Positions 40,169 to 53,429 of a DNA stretch of 64,000 bases are shown here, one piece after another (the first letter of the stretch is position 1; the number at the start of each line of letters is the position of its first letter). The notes under the pieces were generated by a model. The model had not been told where the DNA came from. It made no database searches and saw only the letters and a list, made by a program, of their open reading frames with translations. Source of the DNA: Salvelinus alpinus (Eukaryota; Chordata; Actinopteri; Salmoniformes; Salmonidae); NCBI RefSeq assembly GCF_045679555.1, contig NC_092093.1, forward strand, positions 67,911,214 to 67,975,213. The letters are read 5' to 3'. The position numbers and the translations under genes are program-made.

Positions 40169-40870
40169 TCAGGTGCGTTCGTAAATTGCTTCCAGTGTGT
40201 CAGAGTGCGTTCTGGGTCGTTCGTAAATTCAAAGTGTTGTCAGATTGTCTGTTCGTAAATTCAGAGCGGTTCGGCTCTCGGAGCTTTCAGAGTGCAGACC
40301 GAACGATTCTGCGGATGAGGGTTGATCCGAGCGTTCTGACCTCACATCGGCAGTCAAGCACTCAAAGTAACTGGCTTGCTTGCTACTTCCAGACAAAAAT
40401 GAGCAACACAAGAAGAGAACACCTCACTCTGACCATTTTACTCACATTGACTTGCCTAGTTACATAAAATAAAATAAATAATAGAGTTGTTTAAGCTGTT
40501 TTCTAGCGTAGGTGACTGTAACTGAAACAATTTAATGACCTGTTTTTGCTGAGGTTTATTTTACCAGGCAAGTCAGTTATGACTACATTCTTATTTTCAA
40601 TGACGGCCTAGCAACAGCGCCTTGTTCAGGGGAAGAAGGACAGATTTTTACCTTTTCAGCTCGGGGATTCGATTTTGCAACCTTTCGGTTACTAGTCCAA
40701 CGCGCTAGCCACTAGGCCACCTGCCGCTTTATGGACACCGGTCAAATTCAACGGGTGTTGCGTGTTCGTAAATTCATCAGTTATAATCAGTTATTCTGTG
40801 CTCTGGCACACTCAGACGAGAGCACTCAGAAATCGGAGTTGATAGCCAGAGTGAATTCACGAACGCACCA
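40169..40870. mobile_element. Non-autonomous DNA element with GGTGCGTTCGT ends
   Basis: Left AGGTGCGTTCGTAAATTGC and right, reverse-complemented, TGGTGCGTTCGTGAATTC. Internal CGTTCGTAAATTCA is repeated. Carries a SINE at 40553-40727. The superfamily was not determined. Confidence 0.6.
40553..40727 (-). mobile_element. tRNA-derived SINE nested in the GGTGCGTTCGT element
   Basis: Minus strand: GCGGCAGGTGGCCTAGTGGC then TAACCGAAAGGTTGCAAAATC, ending GTCATTGAAAATAAGAATG and TAAC. Same family as 15528-15722. Confidence 0.82.
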
Positions 40871-41699
40871 TATGTTGAACCAATCTGGAATAGACGTTGA
40901 TTTGACGTCTGTCACCAGTGGGCTAGCTGTTGAGAGTTGGCACAGTAATGGACAAATGATGACCTTAACTTTTGTGGATGTACATATTTGCTTGTTTTTG
41001 TCTCAGGACCAAGTCAATAGAACAAGATGGGGACTATACACATTTCAAAATATCGTAAACCTCTGGCTTGGACTGTATGTTGTTGTAGCTACATCTAATC
41101 TAATCAATTTAAGACCACTGGTTAGAAGTGTCTTTAGAAATTAAATCAGCATCATTTACTGTCTGTGGGATGTCACCTCACTACATTTCCCCTAATGGAT
41201 CAAAATATATGTTAGGGGGTGCATTTTTAGCAATAAGTGCATTTTAGTATATTTTTCATACACTTGATGTAAATGTATAAACAGTGATAGGCCTAGTGTT
41301 AATCATAGTTGAATTAAGGGAGATGAAACTTAAACAAATGACTCATCAATTGCGTCATCATCAATGTCCATTGCTTTTGAGAGAAGGCATTCAACATCAA
41401 TTTAACACAAGTGCCCAATCGAAGATGTATCTTGCTTACATCTCACCCACCTTTATTCTTTGTTCTATTTAAATGCGGTCCTGTTTTGTCACATCCATTC
41501 GTTGTACTTTTCTGTGCTTGTGTGTAAAAATCCATTTCATAAATGAAATAACATATCATAGGACATTTATCATTTGCTGCACTCGCTTAGAAAAAATGTA
41601 AAACATATGTTGGCCTAACAACTTAAAATAACCATGTTCTGAGATCAAATTTTATGAATTGTACTAAATAATTAACAGGTTACTTAACACATTGACAGG

Positions 41700-44100
41700 T
41701 GCACAATTAATCATGTCCAGTGTCAATTGGAAACACAGACGTTAGAAGATTACATAGACAACATTTCAGATCGTCAATCACTGTGTCTCACGTGATGGGG
41801 GAACCGCCTATCCGACTGTCATCTCGTTTAGTGGAAATTTCACGACACAAAAGCAGACTGATTTGACCATCACTCCATGGAATTTCATATTTTTCGTTGG
41901 GTTCGTAAAATAAATGGTTTCACCCTCAACGTGAATTACAGAAAGGTAAACTTAAGGTATAATTCCAGCAGGTGAGCTGGTTGATGATGATATAGTGGAT
42001 GGTGGTGCTGATGATATAGGCCTACTACTTGTTGGTTATGACTATGTGATAGGCCTAAACAACAATAACACCAATAATAATAATAATAGCTAATAATAAG
42101 ACAGGTTTAACAATAAATATGCATTAATATCAATAATTACATTTATCAAATAAAGTAAATTAGCAGCAATTTTAAATAGGCCTACAACTTTAACGTTTTG
42201 AATCATTTTCATTAATTGAAAAAATCTTGCCTAATATAGCACAAGTTACATTCTATTGAGTGGTTCATGCTGAAGGACATTGAGAGAAATTATCAATACG
42301 GCTCTGCAGCCAAACAAAATTGATGGCAAGTGCCCAAGAAATTAGCCTGCAATATTGAATTTAGGACATTTAGACATATTGCGCCTTTTGCAGAGAAATT
42401 AGTTCTCTACTCAGATCCAGCAGTCTACAAAAATCATATGCAATTAAGTCTTGCAGAAATGTGATCTCCTCACTAATGATGTCTAGTTAATGGAGTCTAT
42501 CGTCCAAGGGCTTTTAAGGAGAGAAATACTCTCCAAGGAATGGCTTCCTGAACATTTTAAATTGATAAAATGATGAGTCACAAATGTGTTTCAAAGCAGT
42601 CCTAGCTGCATTTCAAGGCATTGGTCATTTGTGCCGATTTAATGGAATGTATTTATTGCAATAAAAGAGACAGTGCACGTCCCTTTAAATTGCCTTTTTA
42701 TAATGAACACATTTACCGAGGGTAATGAATATATAAACTATCTCGATTTGTCACTTTGATTTGTATTTTAGTTAATTGTGAAAGTAATTACGGCGCAAAT
42801 TAACAGCTTTCAGGAAAGACTGGGGTTTTAGGGTCTGCTTCCATCTTAGGGTCCCATATACATTTTCCCTCCTGTTGACGTGATGAAAAGGGGCAATACA
42901 TCTCCGTGATTGGTGTTGGCCAATACTAAATGGCTTCATATTTCACTGGTGCTTTAATAGAAATAGTCATGTGGCTCCTTAATGAAATTAAACCAGGGGA
43001 GGCGACAAAGCACAGATCAAACGGTGTGGCGCTGTTAAGATATTAAGGAAATGATCAAATCGTAGATTTCAGATGCCGTTCATAAATTCTAAGAAATCGC
43101 AAAAATTGAATTTCAAAACATTTAAAGGATCTCAAAGGTCATCATAAAAAAAATGTGTTGTCCATATTCGAAATGCAAAAGGTGAACATCATCTGAGGCC
43201 TGAGCGAGATAAAAGTAATATCAAGATTACCACATTGGCATTATTTGATTAGCTTTTAGGCTTGGGTTAAGACGTTCTGATTTTGTGGCGCACGTGGACT
43301 CCCATTGCAGGATGCCACATCAATCTCAGATTTGGCTATTATTCCGTAATCGGTCATAATATCATCAAGGTTTCCAATTAAACGGTCATCGTTTACTTGG
43401 AACTACTCCGTGACTTGTTGATTTCCCCTGAGCAAATAAAGTCTGCACAGACTGCGCCGGTCCCAATAGTGGTCAGCTGATGAATTGACAAAAACTAATC
43501 AGCTTGATTGGGAGACAGGTTAAGGGCAACAGTAATAATTCTCATTTCGACCTCTTCCTCCATTAACTTTAAGTGGCTTATTAGACCATAAGACAACCAC
43601 CCCCAGAGCTATAGATATCTCGGCCTACATGGAACCTATGACACCTAATAACGATTATATGCTTCATATTTTACGCGCTCATTTGAGCCATATAGAACTA
43701 AGGATGCAAGTTTGGTCTAATTTGATAACAGTTAGTGCACTTTCAATGTCAAAATATGCCTTTGAATATTGAATATCTATGTACCGGTTTGAATACAGGT
43801 GTGAATACAGGTGCATGCAGGTGCATACATGAAGAGATCCAGGGGGCAGCACGTGAGTTCAAAAGAGATGTTCAAATTATGGTATTACCCTAATTATAAT
43901 TATTCATAATTTAATACACTTTGAAAAGTCTAATATGTAATTTATTTGAGTAATTAAAGGAGTTCCAAAATACTATGCTAAATGTATTGCATTTAGTTAC
44001 AATATCCATTATTGGTTGCATTTTCCTTTCACCCCAAACACAAAGAAGTCCATTCACATATAATACCTTTTTTTGCAGGGTCCCAGGAGGCTATATGCAC
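41700..44100. promoter_or_regulatory. Repeat-poor MNX1 upstream block, candidate enhancers
   Basis: About 2.4 kb free of recognised repeats, AT-rich, with many ATTA/TAAT cores, e.g. GTAATTACGGCGCAAATTAAC (42785) and TTTGATTAGCTTTTAGG (43245). Such quiet DNA beside a developmental homeobox gene often holds conserved enhancers. Not proven here. Confidence 0.35.
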
Positions 44101-44307
44101 TACATATCAAGATGTTACATTTAACATTTATATTGTTCAGGGCAGAGCGAAATGTATTCAGTCTACTCTCAGATTTGGGTAGTGGCATAAGGCAGGCTCT
44201 TAGCTAAATTTCCCAGTTGGGCTCAGGTCTCTGGGTCAAGCATAGACACAGTTTTTCATTTGTGACATTACATTTTTGGGGGGAGGAATATAATATCCTG
44301 CATGGTG

Positions 44308-45690
44308 TGGTGATTTATTTGTTTGGATCCCCATTAGATTTTGCAGAAGCATCAGCTACTCTTCCTGGGGTCCTCAAAAAAACACAAAACATGACAAGTA
44401 ACAAAATGCTGATACACTGCTAGACAAGAACAGTCACAAAATTTAAAAGACAACGATGTACAAACAATACAACAACAAAAATAACATGTGCTAGAGGGTG
44501 TCTGGGTGTGTGTTTGTGTGTGTGTCCCTTCACAGTCCCCGCTTTAACATGATATATAGTTTAATCTGCTTTTTAAAGGTAACTTTGTTGTTTGCTTGAG
44601 TAATTGGTGATGGAAGGGAGTTCCATGCGATCATAGCTCTGTATAATACTGTGTGTTGCCGTGAATTCATTTTGGACTTGGGGACTGTGAAGAGACCCCT
44701 GCTGGCATGTCTTGTGGGGTATGTACAGGTGTATGAGCTGCATGTAATTTGATTATAATAATAATATACGCCATTTAGCAGACGTTTTCATGCAGACACT
44801 GGCATTTACACCACAGTAATATTTCCCATGAAAACTGCAGAGAAGTAGTTAATATCTCGTCAAACCTCATCAACCCTGAGCCATGCAGGTTGTTGATGTT
44901 AGTTCTGTATGTGCAGTTAATTGCAAGGCTTCCTGCTCTGTTTTGAGTCTTTCTTGGCTGCACTTGACCATATCAACGGACAGTAATCAAGATGGGACAA
45001 GACCAGAGCCTTAACAACTAACTAGTACAGTTTATTTTTGTGTCAAAAACGAAGAACATCTTTTTATAACAGACATAACCCTCCCTATCTTCACAACAAC
45101 TTTGTCAATATGACTTGACCATGATAATTGACCATCCGATGTTATACTTAGGAGGTTAGCTTCCTCAACTTGCTCAATGGTCACACCCTTTATGCACAAC
45201 TCCAGCTGAGGTTTAGGTCTTAGAGAATGTTTTGAACCAAAGACAATACCTTTAGTTTTAGATGTATTTAAGAACCGTTTATTATTAATCACCCATTCTG
45301 ACACTGACTGTAACTCCTTATTTAGAATTTTAGTGAGCTCACTGACTTTGGGTGCTGACATGTAGAGTGTGGAATCATCCGCATTACATAGTCATTCTAG
45401 CTTTGTGTAAGACCAGTGGCAATTATTTGTAAAAATAGAGAAGAGTAACGGCCCAAGGCAACTGCCCTGAGGGATACCAAACTGTGCATATCTGATGTTT
45501 CAGAAGCTTCCATTGAAGAACACTCTCTGTGTTCTGTTGGATAAATAACTCTCCAACCATGTGATGGCAGGTGATGTAAAGCCATAGCAAGTGAGTTTCT
45601 TCATTAACAATTTATGATTAATAACAAGGCATAGAAAATGAATTGGCCTATAATTTGACTGTATAGGCTTCTTCCAAAATATTTTGGGCA
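44308..45690 (-). mobile_element. LINE fragment (L2/CR1-like reverse transcriptase C-terminal part)
   Basis: Minus-strand pieces YLSNRTQRVFFNGSF (about 45,510) and ELTKILNKELQSVSEWVINN and ASKTKGIVFGSK-like (45,230-45,350) fit the thumb side of a non-LTR reverse transcriptase. The 3' end, near 44330, reads on the minus strand AGGAAGAGTAGCTGATGCTT. Frames are interrupted. Confidence 0.65.
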
Positions 45691-45699
45691 ATATGTCTG

Positions 45700-46634
45700 T
45701 CATTGCTAAGCTGTTCATATACCCTGTGACATTCAAACATTGCTCCACTTTTATCAAGGGGCTCAATGTGTGCCATGAAAACACACCCCACACCGTAACA
45801 CCACCAGTCTGCAATGTTGACACGCCGCATGATGGATGCATGTACTCATGTGGTTTTCTCCATACCGTAGTCCTCCCATCAGCGTGAAACAGCAGATTTC
45901 ATCAGACCAATTCTCCAGTGTCCAGTGTTTTTTGCTGAAAGAAGTCGAACTCTGTAAGGTCGTCAGCTTCCCCCATTTGTGTCAAGGTACGGCAAGTTAT
46001 GCATTCTTGTATGGGTCTTCGGGCACCTATGTTGTATTGGACTGTCAGTTGACTAACATTATTTGGGTAGCCTATGAGTTAAAAGAGAGTATTAACTTTT
46101 AAAACTGAGATTTTCACTGGACAGTTATTTTAAGATGGAGAAGCACATTTCCATTGTTGCAATCACCAGGCATTATAGTCTGTTGCTCTGCACAATTTGT
46201 GTCAGCCTCCTTTGTCCTTTTTCATCAATAACCCGTTTTTTACCACTGACCTGCTGCTGGCTGGATTTCCTTTGGGTGGTGGACCATTCTTGATACACAC
46301 AGGTAACTGTTGATCGTGAAAAACCCAGCAGCGTTGCAGTTCTTGACACACTCAAACCGGTCGCCAACACCTACTACCATTCCCCATTCAAAGGCACTTA
46401 AATATTTTGCCTTGCCCATTCACCCTTTGAATGGCACACATACACAATCCGTCTCAATTGTCTCAAGGCTTAAAAATCCTTCTTTAACCTGTCGCCTCTC
46501 CTTCGGCTACACTGATCGAAGTGGATTTAACAGGTGAAATGAAATAAGGGATCGTAGCTTTCACCTAGATTCACCTGGTCAGTCTATGTCATGGAAAGAG
46601 CAGGTGTTACTTATGTTTTGTACACTCAGTGTAT
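45700..46634 (-). mobile_element. Tc1-like element, decayed (copy 2), with an embedded unrelated segment
   Basis: The right end TACACTCAGTGTA at 46622-46634 matches copy 1. Minus strand: TATLLGFSRSTVTCVYQEWS (HTH region, 46,330-46,270) then, after 46055-46181, a catalytic-domain piece (VWGVFSWHTLSPLIK, about 45,770). Stops and frameshifts throughout. The segment 46055-46181 is not Tc1 and recurs at 47107-47229. Confidence 0.7.
46055..46181 (+). repeat. Direct duplication upstream of MNX1, copy 1
   Basis: ACATTATTTGGGTAGCCTAT ... GTTGCAATCACCAGGCATTA, the partner of 47107-47229 about 1.05 kb away, similar along its whole length with small indels. Confidence 0.85.
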
Positions 46635-47106
46635 ATGTTGTGCAATAACGAGCCTTCCGTTAGCTGTCAATATGGTGAATGCCATATTCTCTTCACAATG
46701 GCCTACCCAAAAAGCATTTGAATAATTTCCCTTAGGAAAGTATAGGCCATAGTTTTTTTTAAGTAACTGTCCAGTGTTTCGACATTTCTATGAAATATGA
46801 TCTATAATTAATTACAATATGAGTCAATAGATTTCCTTCCAAAAAATGGTACCTATGTATGTCAAAAGCAGTTTTTCTGTGTCGGAATGTTGTGGGCATA
46901 CCCCATCAACAGAATGGTGTTGTTGGCTTATACTGATCACTAAAAATAGCCTCTTGATTGGCCAGCTCATGGACCACTGATTGGCCAGCTCATCCTCTTC
47001 TGGAGGATGACATCATCCTCTATGAGGAAATAGCAAGCATTTTTGTAATGTCTGTTTGAGATACAAGTTTGCTTTGGCTACAAATGCGAGTATAGGATGA
47101 GTCAAC

Positions 47107-47229
47107 AACATTATTTGGGTAGACTATGAGTTAAGATGGTATTAACTTTTAAACGTGAGATTTTCACTGGAGAGTTATTTAAAAATGGAGGAGAACATTT
47201 CCACCGTTGCAATCACCAGGCATTATAGG
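47107..47229 (+). repeat. Direct duplication upstream of MNX1, copy 2
   Basis: ACATTATTTGGGTAGACTAT ... GTTGCAATCACCAGGCATTA. Similarity stops at CATTATAG in both copies. It lies about 450 bases before the MNX1 start codon, so it may sit in or near the promoter. Confidence 0.85.
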
Positions 47230-47682
47230 TTGAAGTCTTCACAACTTGGAATTTAATTAAACTATGTGACTATAAATAGGTCAATAAGCTCTCAGTACAT
47301 TTTCAAGTCTATCCATCTTTGGCTAAATGTATATCATATTATTGTTCAATGCAAATATATCCAACCCATTCATTAAAATGTTTTCTAAACTTCACCCTTT
47401 CAAAAGTGCCCCATCGACCCAAAGTGGGACGTGTCATTTCTTAGAGAGGTATGCAATGTGCCAGCTAAACGCATTGTAAACATGGCTTGGATTGACCAAT
47501 GGGATAACCCCATGCCAAACGGGTGGAACCAATCCCATATCGAATAAGAATTAAGTGTCACGTTGGTTTCACCGCTCACACTTTAACCGAGATCATAACT
47601 TTAAGAGGTGGAACGACGACGACACTTCAATATCGTTTTGATACAACTGTTCAACGTCTGCAAACGACGGACACTGGTTCAA
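47230..47682 (+). promoter_or_regulatory. MNX1 proximal promoter / 5' UTR region
   Basis: Assigned by position upstream of the MNX1 start. A CCAAT box is at 47496-47500 (GACCAATGGG). An upstream in-frame ATG at 47608 has no conservation with MNX1 and is taken as 5' UTR. The transcription start is not determined. Confidence 0.4.
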
Positions 47683-49780
<2,098 letters not shown>

Positions 49781-50380
49781 TATGGGTAAGGATACATGTA
49801 TTTTTGAAAAGCTAGCGGCCTACACTCCTTAAATGTGAATGACATTTTCCACCTAACTGCAGCTGCATGTACAGTAATAACAACCTTCAATCACCTACCC
49901 GGAAATTACGAAAGTAATTAGAATAATTTGGAAAATACTAAATGATCAATGCCTGACTGAGATTCAGTGTGCAGAATGGCCCTAATAAGGTCAGATTGAC
50001 GTTTTAGAATGCAGTATCGAGGTACAGTCTGCTATTTGTAACATTGCATGGTTTTATGTGACAATGTCATGTTTTCATCCAGTTGGTTTAGGACCTTGAT
50101 GTCCAGTACAATCACATAGGTACTCCACTATAGGTGTTATTGTCATACTATTTTGATAGGGCGACCAATTGTAAATTCAGACATTAAATTCATCTTTGCA
50201 TTTTATTTTGTTGAATGTTTTTGAATTTGTGTGGATATAGCCTATAACACTAATGTAATTGTGTCATATACTGTTAACGTGCAGAAAAATGTCCTTTGTT
50301 TATTTTTGTATACTGTATTTATAAAATGGCTATACCGATGCATGCTAAATTATTGTCTCCCATGATAGCCTACAGACGAC

Positions 50381-50386
50381 ATTAAA
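50381..50386 (+). terminator. Candidate MNX1 polyadenylation signal (ATTAAA)
   Basis: ATTAAA followed within 30 bases by a T/GT-rich stretch (TTTGTTGTAT, TGTGTTTTTT). It would give a 3' UTR of about 600 bases. Other AATAAA-like words lie further on, so the site is uncertain. Confidence 0.4.
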
Positions 50387-51198
50387 TACATTTGTTGTAT
50401 AAAACATTGTGTTTTTTAATGCTGACCAATGTGGATTTATCAAACACACTTAGCCAATTATGGTCCCATGTTGGAGCCAATTTGGGCTCCGTTTAGAGGT
50501 CATAAGCATACAATAATAGGTCTGTACAATTGACCTTATGATCTTAGTATAATTTTGATTGATATATTGATTAAGCCAGCAAGTGCATAGCATTTCACAT
50601 TTTCTTGAGGGCTATTGTGCGAAGTAGGAAAATATTTTAATTAATAAATAAATTATGACAATGTCTATATTTAGCAGTTCGAATGACAATCCTTTGAAAA
50701 TAGTGCTTTTGTTGTCTATCCGCATTAACATTCGGTTTCAAAGATTTATTAATATGAGCCAATTGCTGGTCTAGTGTGAAATGGTTCCTCAGTCTTACTC
50801 CAGACACGTTTGCACAGACCCGACACCACTATAAACAGCGATTCCCATGACCCGGCCTGTCAGACCAACGATTACGACAAGAATCTTCAATAGGCCTACG
50901 AAGTGTATGATAGCCTACTAACATATAGACTACATCCACAGCTTATAATGCAGTTTTTTGGGAGGATTTAGGCTATAGCCTATGTTACATCCACCACAAC
51001 AACATTGTTTTTACTTATCAAAATTATAGGCAAATGAGCTCACTACATCATCTTTAGGCCTGAAGAGACTGCAGCATTATCTGGAGGAAATACAATATTG
51101 GAAGAAAACAGAGCTCTTAGTAATCGCAATGGCATTTGTGGCGATGTAATTCAGTCCAGTTTAATAGAAAGTAAAAGTCTAATACATATTTTGGCCCA

Positions 51199-51525
51199 CC
51201 CTTAAGAAAAAAACACATGAATTTCACATGTGAAGTTAATGTGACAACATGTAAAAGCAGCATGTGATAACAAGAAAATCCACATGTGAAACCTCATGTG
51301 AAATATCATCACGTGAAGTGTTCCATAACCTCATGGTTTCACATGATTTCACATGGAAAAGGTTATGTGATCACTTGTGAAAATCCACATGTGAAACTTC
51401 ATGTGAAATATCATCACATGTGAAGTGTTCCAAAAACACATAGTTTTGCATGATTTCACATGTGAAATAAAATTGTGAAATCATGTGGGTTTTCCTCAAG
51501 GGCTTAGGTACTTTCTAAGCAAACA
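51199..51525. mobile_element. CACATGTG-palindrome-rich element, left arm
   Basis: Ends CCCTTAAGAAAAAAACACAT (51199) and, reverse-complemented, CCCTTGAGGAAAACCCACAT (about 51502). The interior repeats TTTCACATGTGAAA many times, with a direct repeat of about 104 bp. Segment 51385-51525 is inverted relative to 53430-53568. Confidence 0.7.
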
Positions 51526-51544
51526 ATCTAGTAATACATTTGGT

Positions 51545-51641
51545 TCAATGTGAATGAAAAGCATTTCCTAAACATGTGGGAATTTCATATGTGAAATCAT
51601 GTGATTTTCCACATGTGAAATAATGTGTTTTTCTATAAGGG
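51545..51641. repeat. CACATGTG-rich fragment with CCCTTATAG end
   Basis: Contains CATATGTGAAATCATGTG and ends TTTTTCTATAAGGG, the inverted form of the end motif of the neighbouring elements. Confidence 0.55.
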
Positions 51642-51929
51642 TACATAGCTACCAATGAGTTATATCTCAGATAAATTACTAGAGTACATGTAAATATCAA
51701 CATAATGCTCAAGGCATGAAAAGCAATTCCTTTGCAATATATTCCCTTTCTTTTAGCCATAATGCCTCATCTAATATCCCCCTATTCCATTGTCTCTTTT
51801 AAGATTGACAATGTTTGATAGTTGTTCATACTCACATGCAGTGTCTTTTTGTTTTGGAAATACAGATGTCTTGCATTGCAGCTATTTGTATATGAAGTGT
51901 GATATATTTACCAGTCTACTTTATGAACA

Positions 51930-52100
51930 GGTTTGGGTAGATTACTTTCTAAATGTAATCCGTTACAGTTAGCGTACTAGTTACCTGTCCAAAATTGTAA
52001 TCAGTAACGTAATTTTTAGATTACCCCAACTCAGTAACGTAATCTGATTACTTTCAGTTACTTTTGGATTACTTTCCCTTTAAGAGGCATTAGAAGATGA
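51930..52100. repeat. GTAATC/GATTAC-rich dispersed repeat (left part)
   Basis: Reads GGGTAGATTACTTTCTAAAT, GTAATCAGTAACGTAATTTT, CTCAGTAACGTAATCTGATT. A similar inverted end, AACTGATTACATGTAATCAG, is at 53197-53220, so 51930-53230 may be one old DNA element with insertions. Confidence 0.6.
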
Positions 52101-52171
52101 CAAAAAGGATCCATCAAACACATTTGTTGTGTCGTCATAGTGGTCTCTTACTTGTGGTCAGACTAGAACAA

Positions 52172-52790
52172 ACTTAAAGGTCCAATGCAGCAGTTTTTAT
52201 CTCAATATTTCCTGGGTAACAATTAACAATTAAGTACTTCACTGTGATTGAATCAAATTAAAATGGTCAAAAATAAACAAAAATAACTTCTTCGCAAAGA
52301 GCGATTTCTCAAGCAAGAATTTTGCTAGGACTGTCCGGAGTTGTTTGAGTGGGGAGGGGAAAAATGAAAAATTAGCTGTTATTGTCAGAGTTTTGGAACT
52401 CTCGTTCTTATTGGTCTATTAACATTTTAAAGTTAGGTCATTTAGCAGGCACTCTTATCCAGAGAGACTTACAGTAATGCATGCATACATTTTTCATACT
52501 GATCTCCCATGGGAATCAAGCATACAACCCTGGCGTAATAAGCACCATGCTCTACCAACTGAGCCACATGGGAATTAGTAACTAATTTATCGTATGGTGA
52601 TGTCACCATGGAAAGCCAAAACTCCCTCCCACCAAAACAGGCAGAGATTTCAGGCGGCCTTTTCAACAGCTCTTAGTCTAAAAGAGCCTTATCATAATTT
52701 TCACAATTTCATCGTATTATTCCAACCTCATAGTGTGGAACTATATATAAAACACAAAAATCTAGTTTTTGACTGCACTGATTACAATAT
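52172..52790. repeat. Dispersed repeat related to 24700-25185, split by a SINE
   Basis: Blocks TTCTCAAGCAAGAATTTTGC, CAGAGTTTTGGAACTCTCG and TTTTTGACTGCACTG are reverse complements of the 24700-25185 copy. Interrupted at 52430-52573. Confidence 0.72.
52430..52573 (-). mobile_element. HpaI-type SINE, nested
   Basis: Minus strand: CCATGTGGCTCAGTTGGTAG (box A), then GGGTTGTATGCTTGATTCCC, and the tail GTCTCTCTGGATAAGAGTGC. Sits inside the dispersed repeat 52172-52790. Confidence 0.82.
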
Positions 52791-52802
52791 TTTTACTGGT
52801 AA

Positions 52803-53205
52803 CATAACCGATTACATTTACAGGTTTTTGTAATCATATTACATAACCGATTACATTTACAGGTTTTTGTAATCATATTACATAACCGATTACATTTACA
52901 GGTTTTTGTAATCATATTACATAACCGATTACATTTACAGGGTTTTGTAATCATATTACATAACCGATTACATTTACAGGGTTTTGTAATCATATTACAT
53001 AACCGATTACATTTACAGGGTTTTGTAATCATATTACATAACCGATTACATTTACAGGGTTTTGTAATCATATTACATAACCGATTACATTTACAGGGTT
53101 TTGTAATCATATTACATAACCGATTACATTTACAGGGTTTTGTAATCATATTACATAACCGATTACATTTACAGGTTTTTGTAATCATATTACATAACTG
53201 ATTAC
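52803..53205. repeat. 39-bp tandem satellite, 10 full copies
   Basis: Unit CATAACCGATTACATTTACA, GGTTTTTGTAATCATATTA. Copies start every 39 bases from 52803 to 53154, plus a partial. Main variant is GGTTTTTG against GGGTTTTG. 39 is divisible by three, so the minus strand stays open; this is not a gene. Confidence 0.96.
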
Positions 53206-53429
53206 ATGTAATCAGTTACTCCCCAACCATGTAACATACTGTAGGTTTCTGTCCTACATGGTCTGGTCTGATGTACAGAGCCTAGCACAGCTTAAATGTG
53301 GGGAATCAGTCACTGTAGCACATTGGTGAGTTTATGTGGTACTTATGCTTTATGTGGTGCATAGCATGATTATTGTTTTGTGAAATCCTTATCAGCGTTT
53401 CGTTCATGTTCGACCAAATGTGTGACTTG

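Noticed and set aside
40731-41144. Plus-strand frame of 137 codons
   Set aside because: Its 5' part lies in a non-autonomous DNA element and nothing in it is recognised; likely chance.
47608-47682. Upstream in-frame ATG as the MNX1 start
   Set aside because: The 25 extra residues have no resemblance to MNX1, while [13 protein letters not shown] is the conserved family start.
52793-53188. Minus-strand repeat protein (MITKPCKCNRLCN units)
   Set aside because: Product of the 39-bp satellite; no support as a gene.
52803-53205. CRISPR-like array
   Set aside because: Head-to-tail repeats without unique spacers, in a vertebrate genome; it is a satellite.
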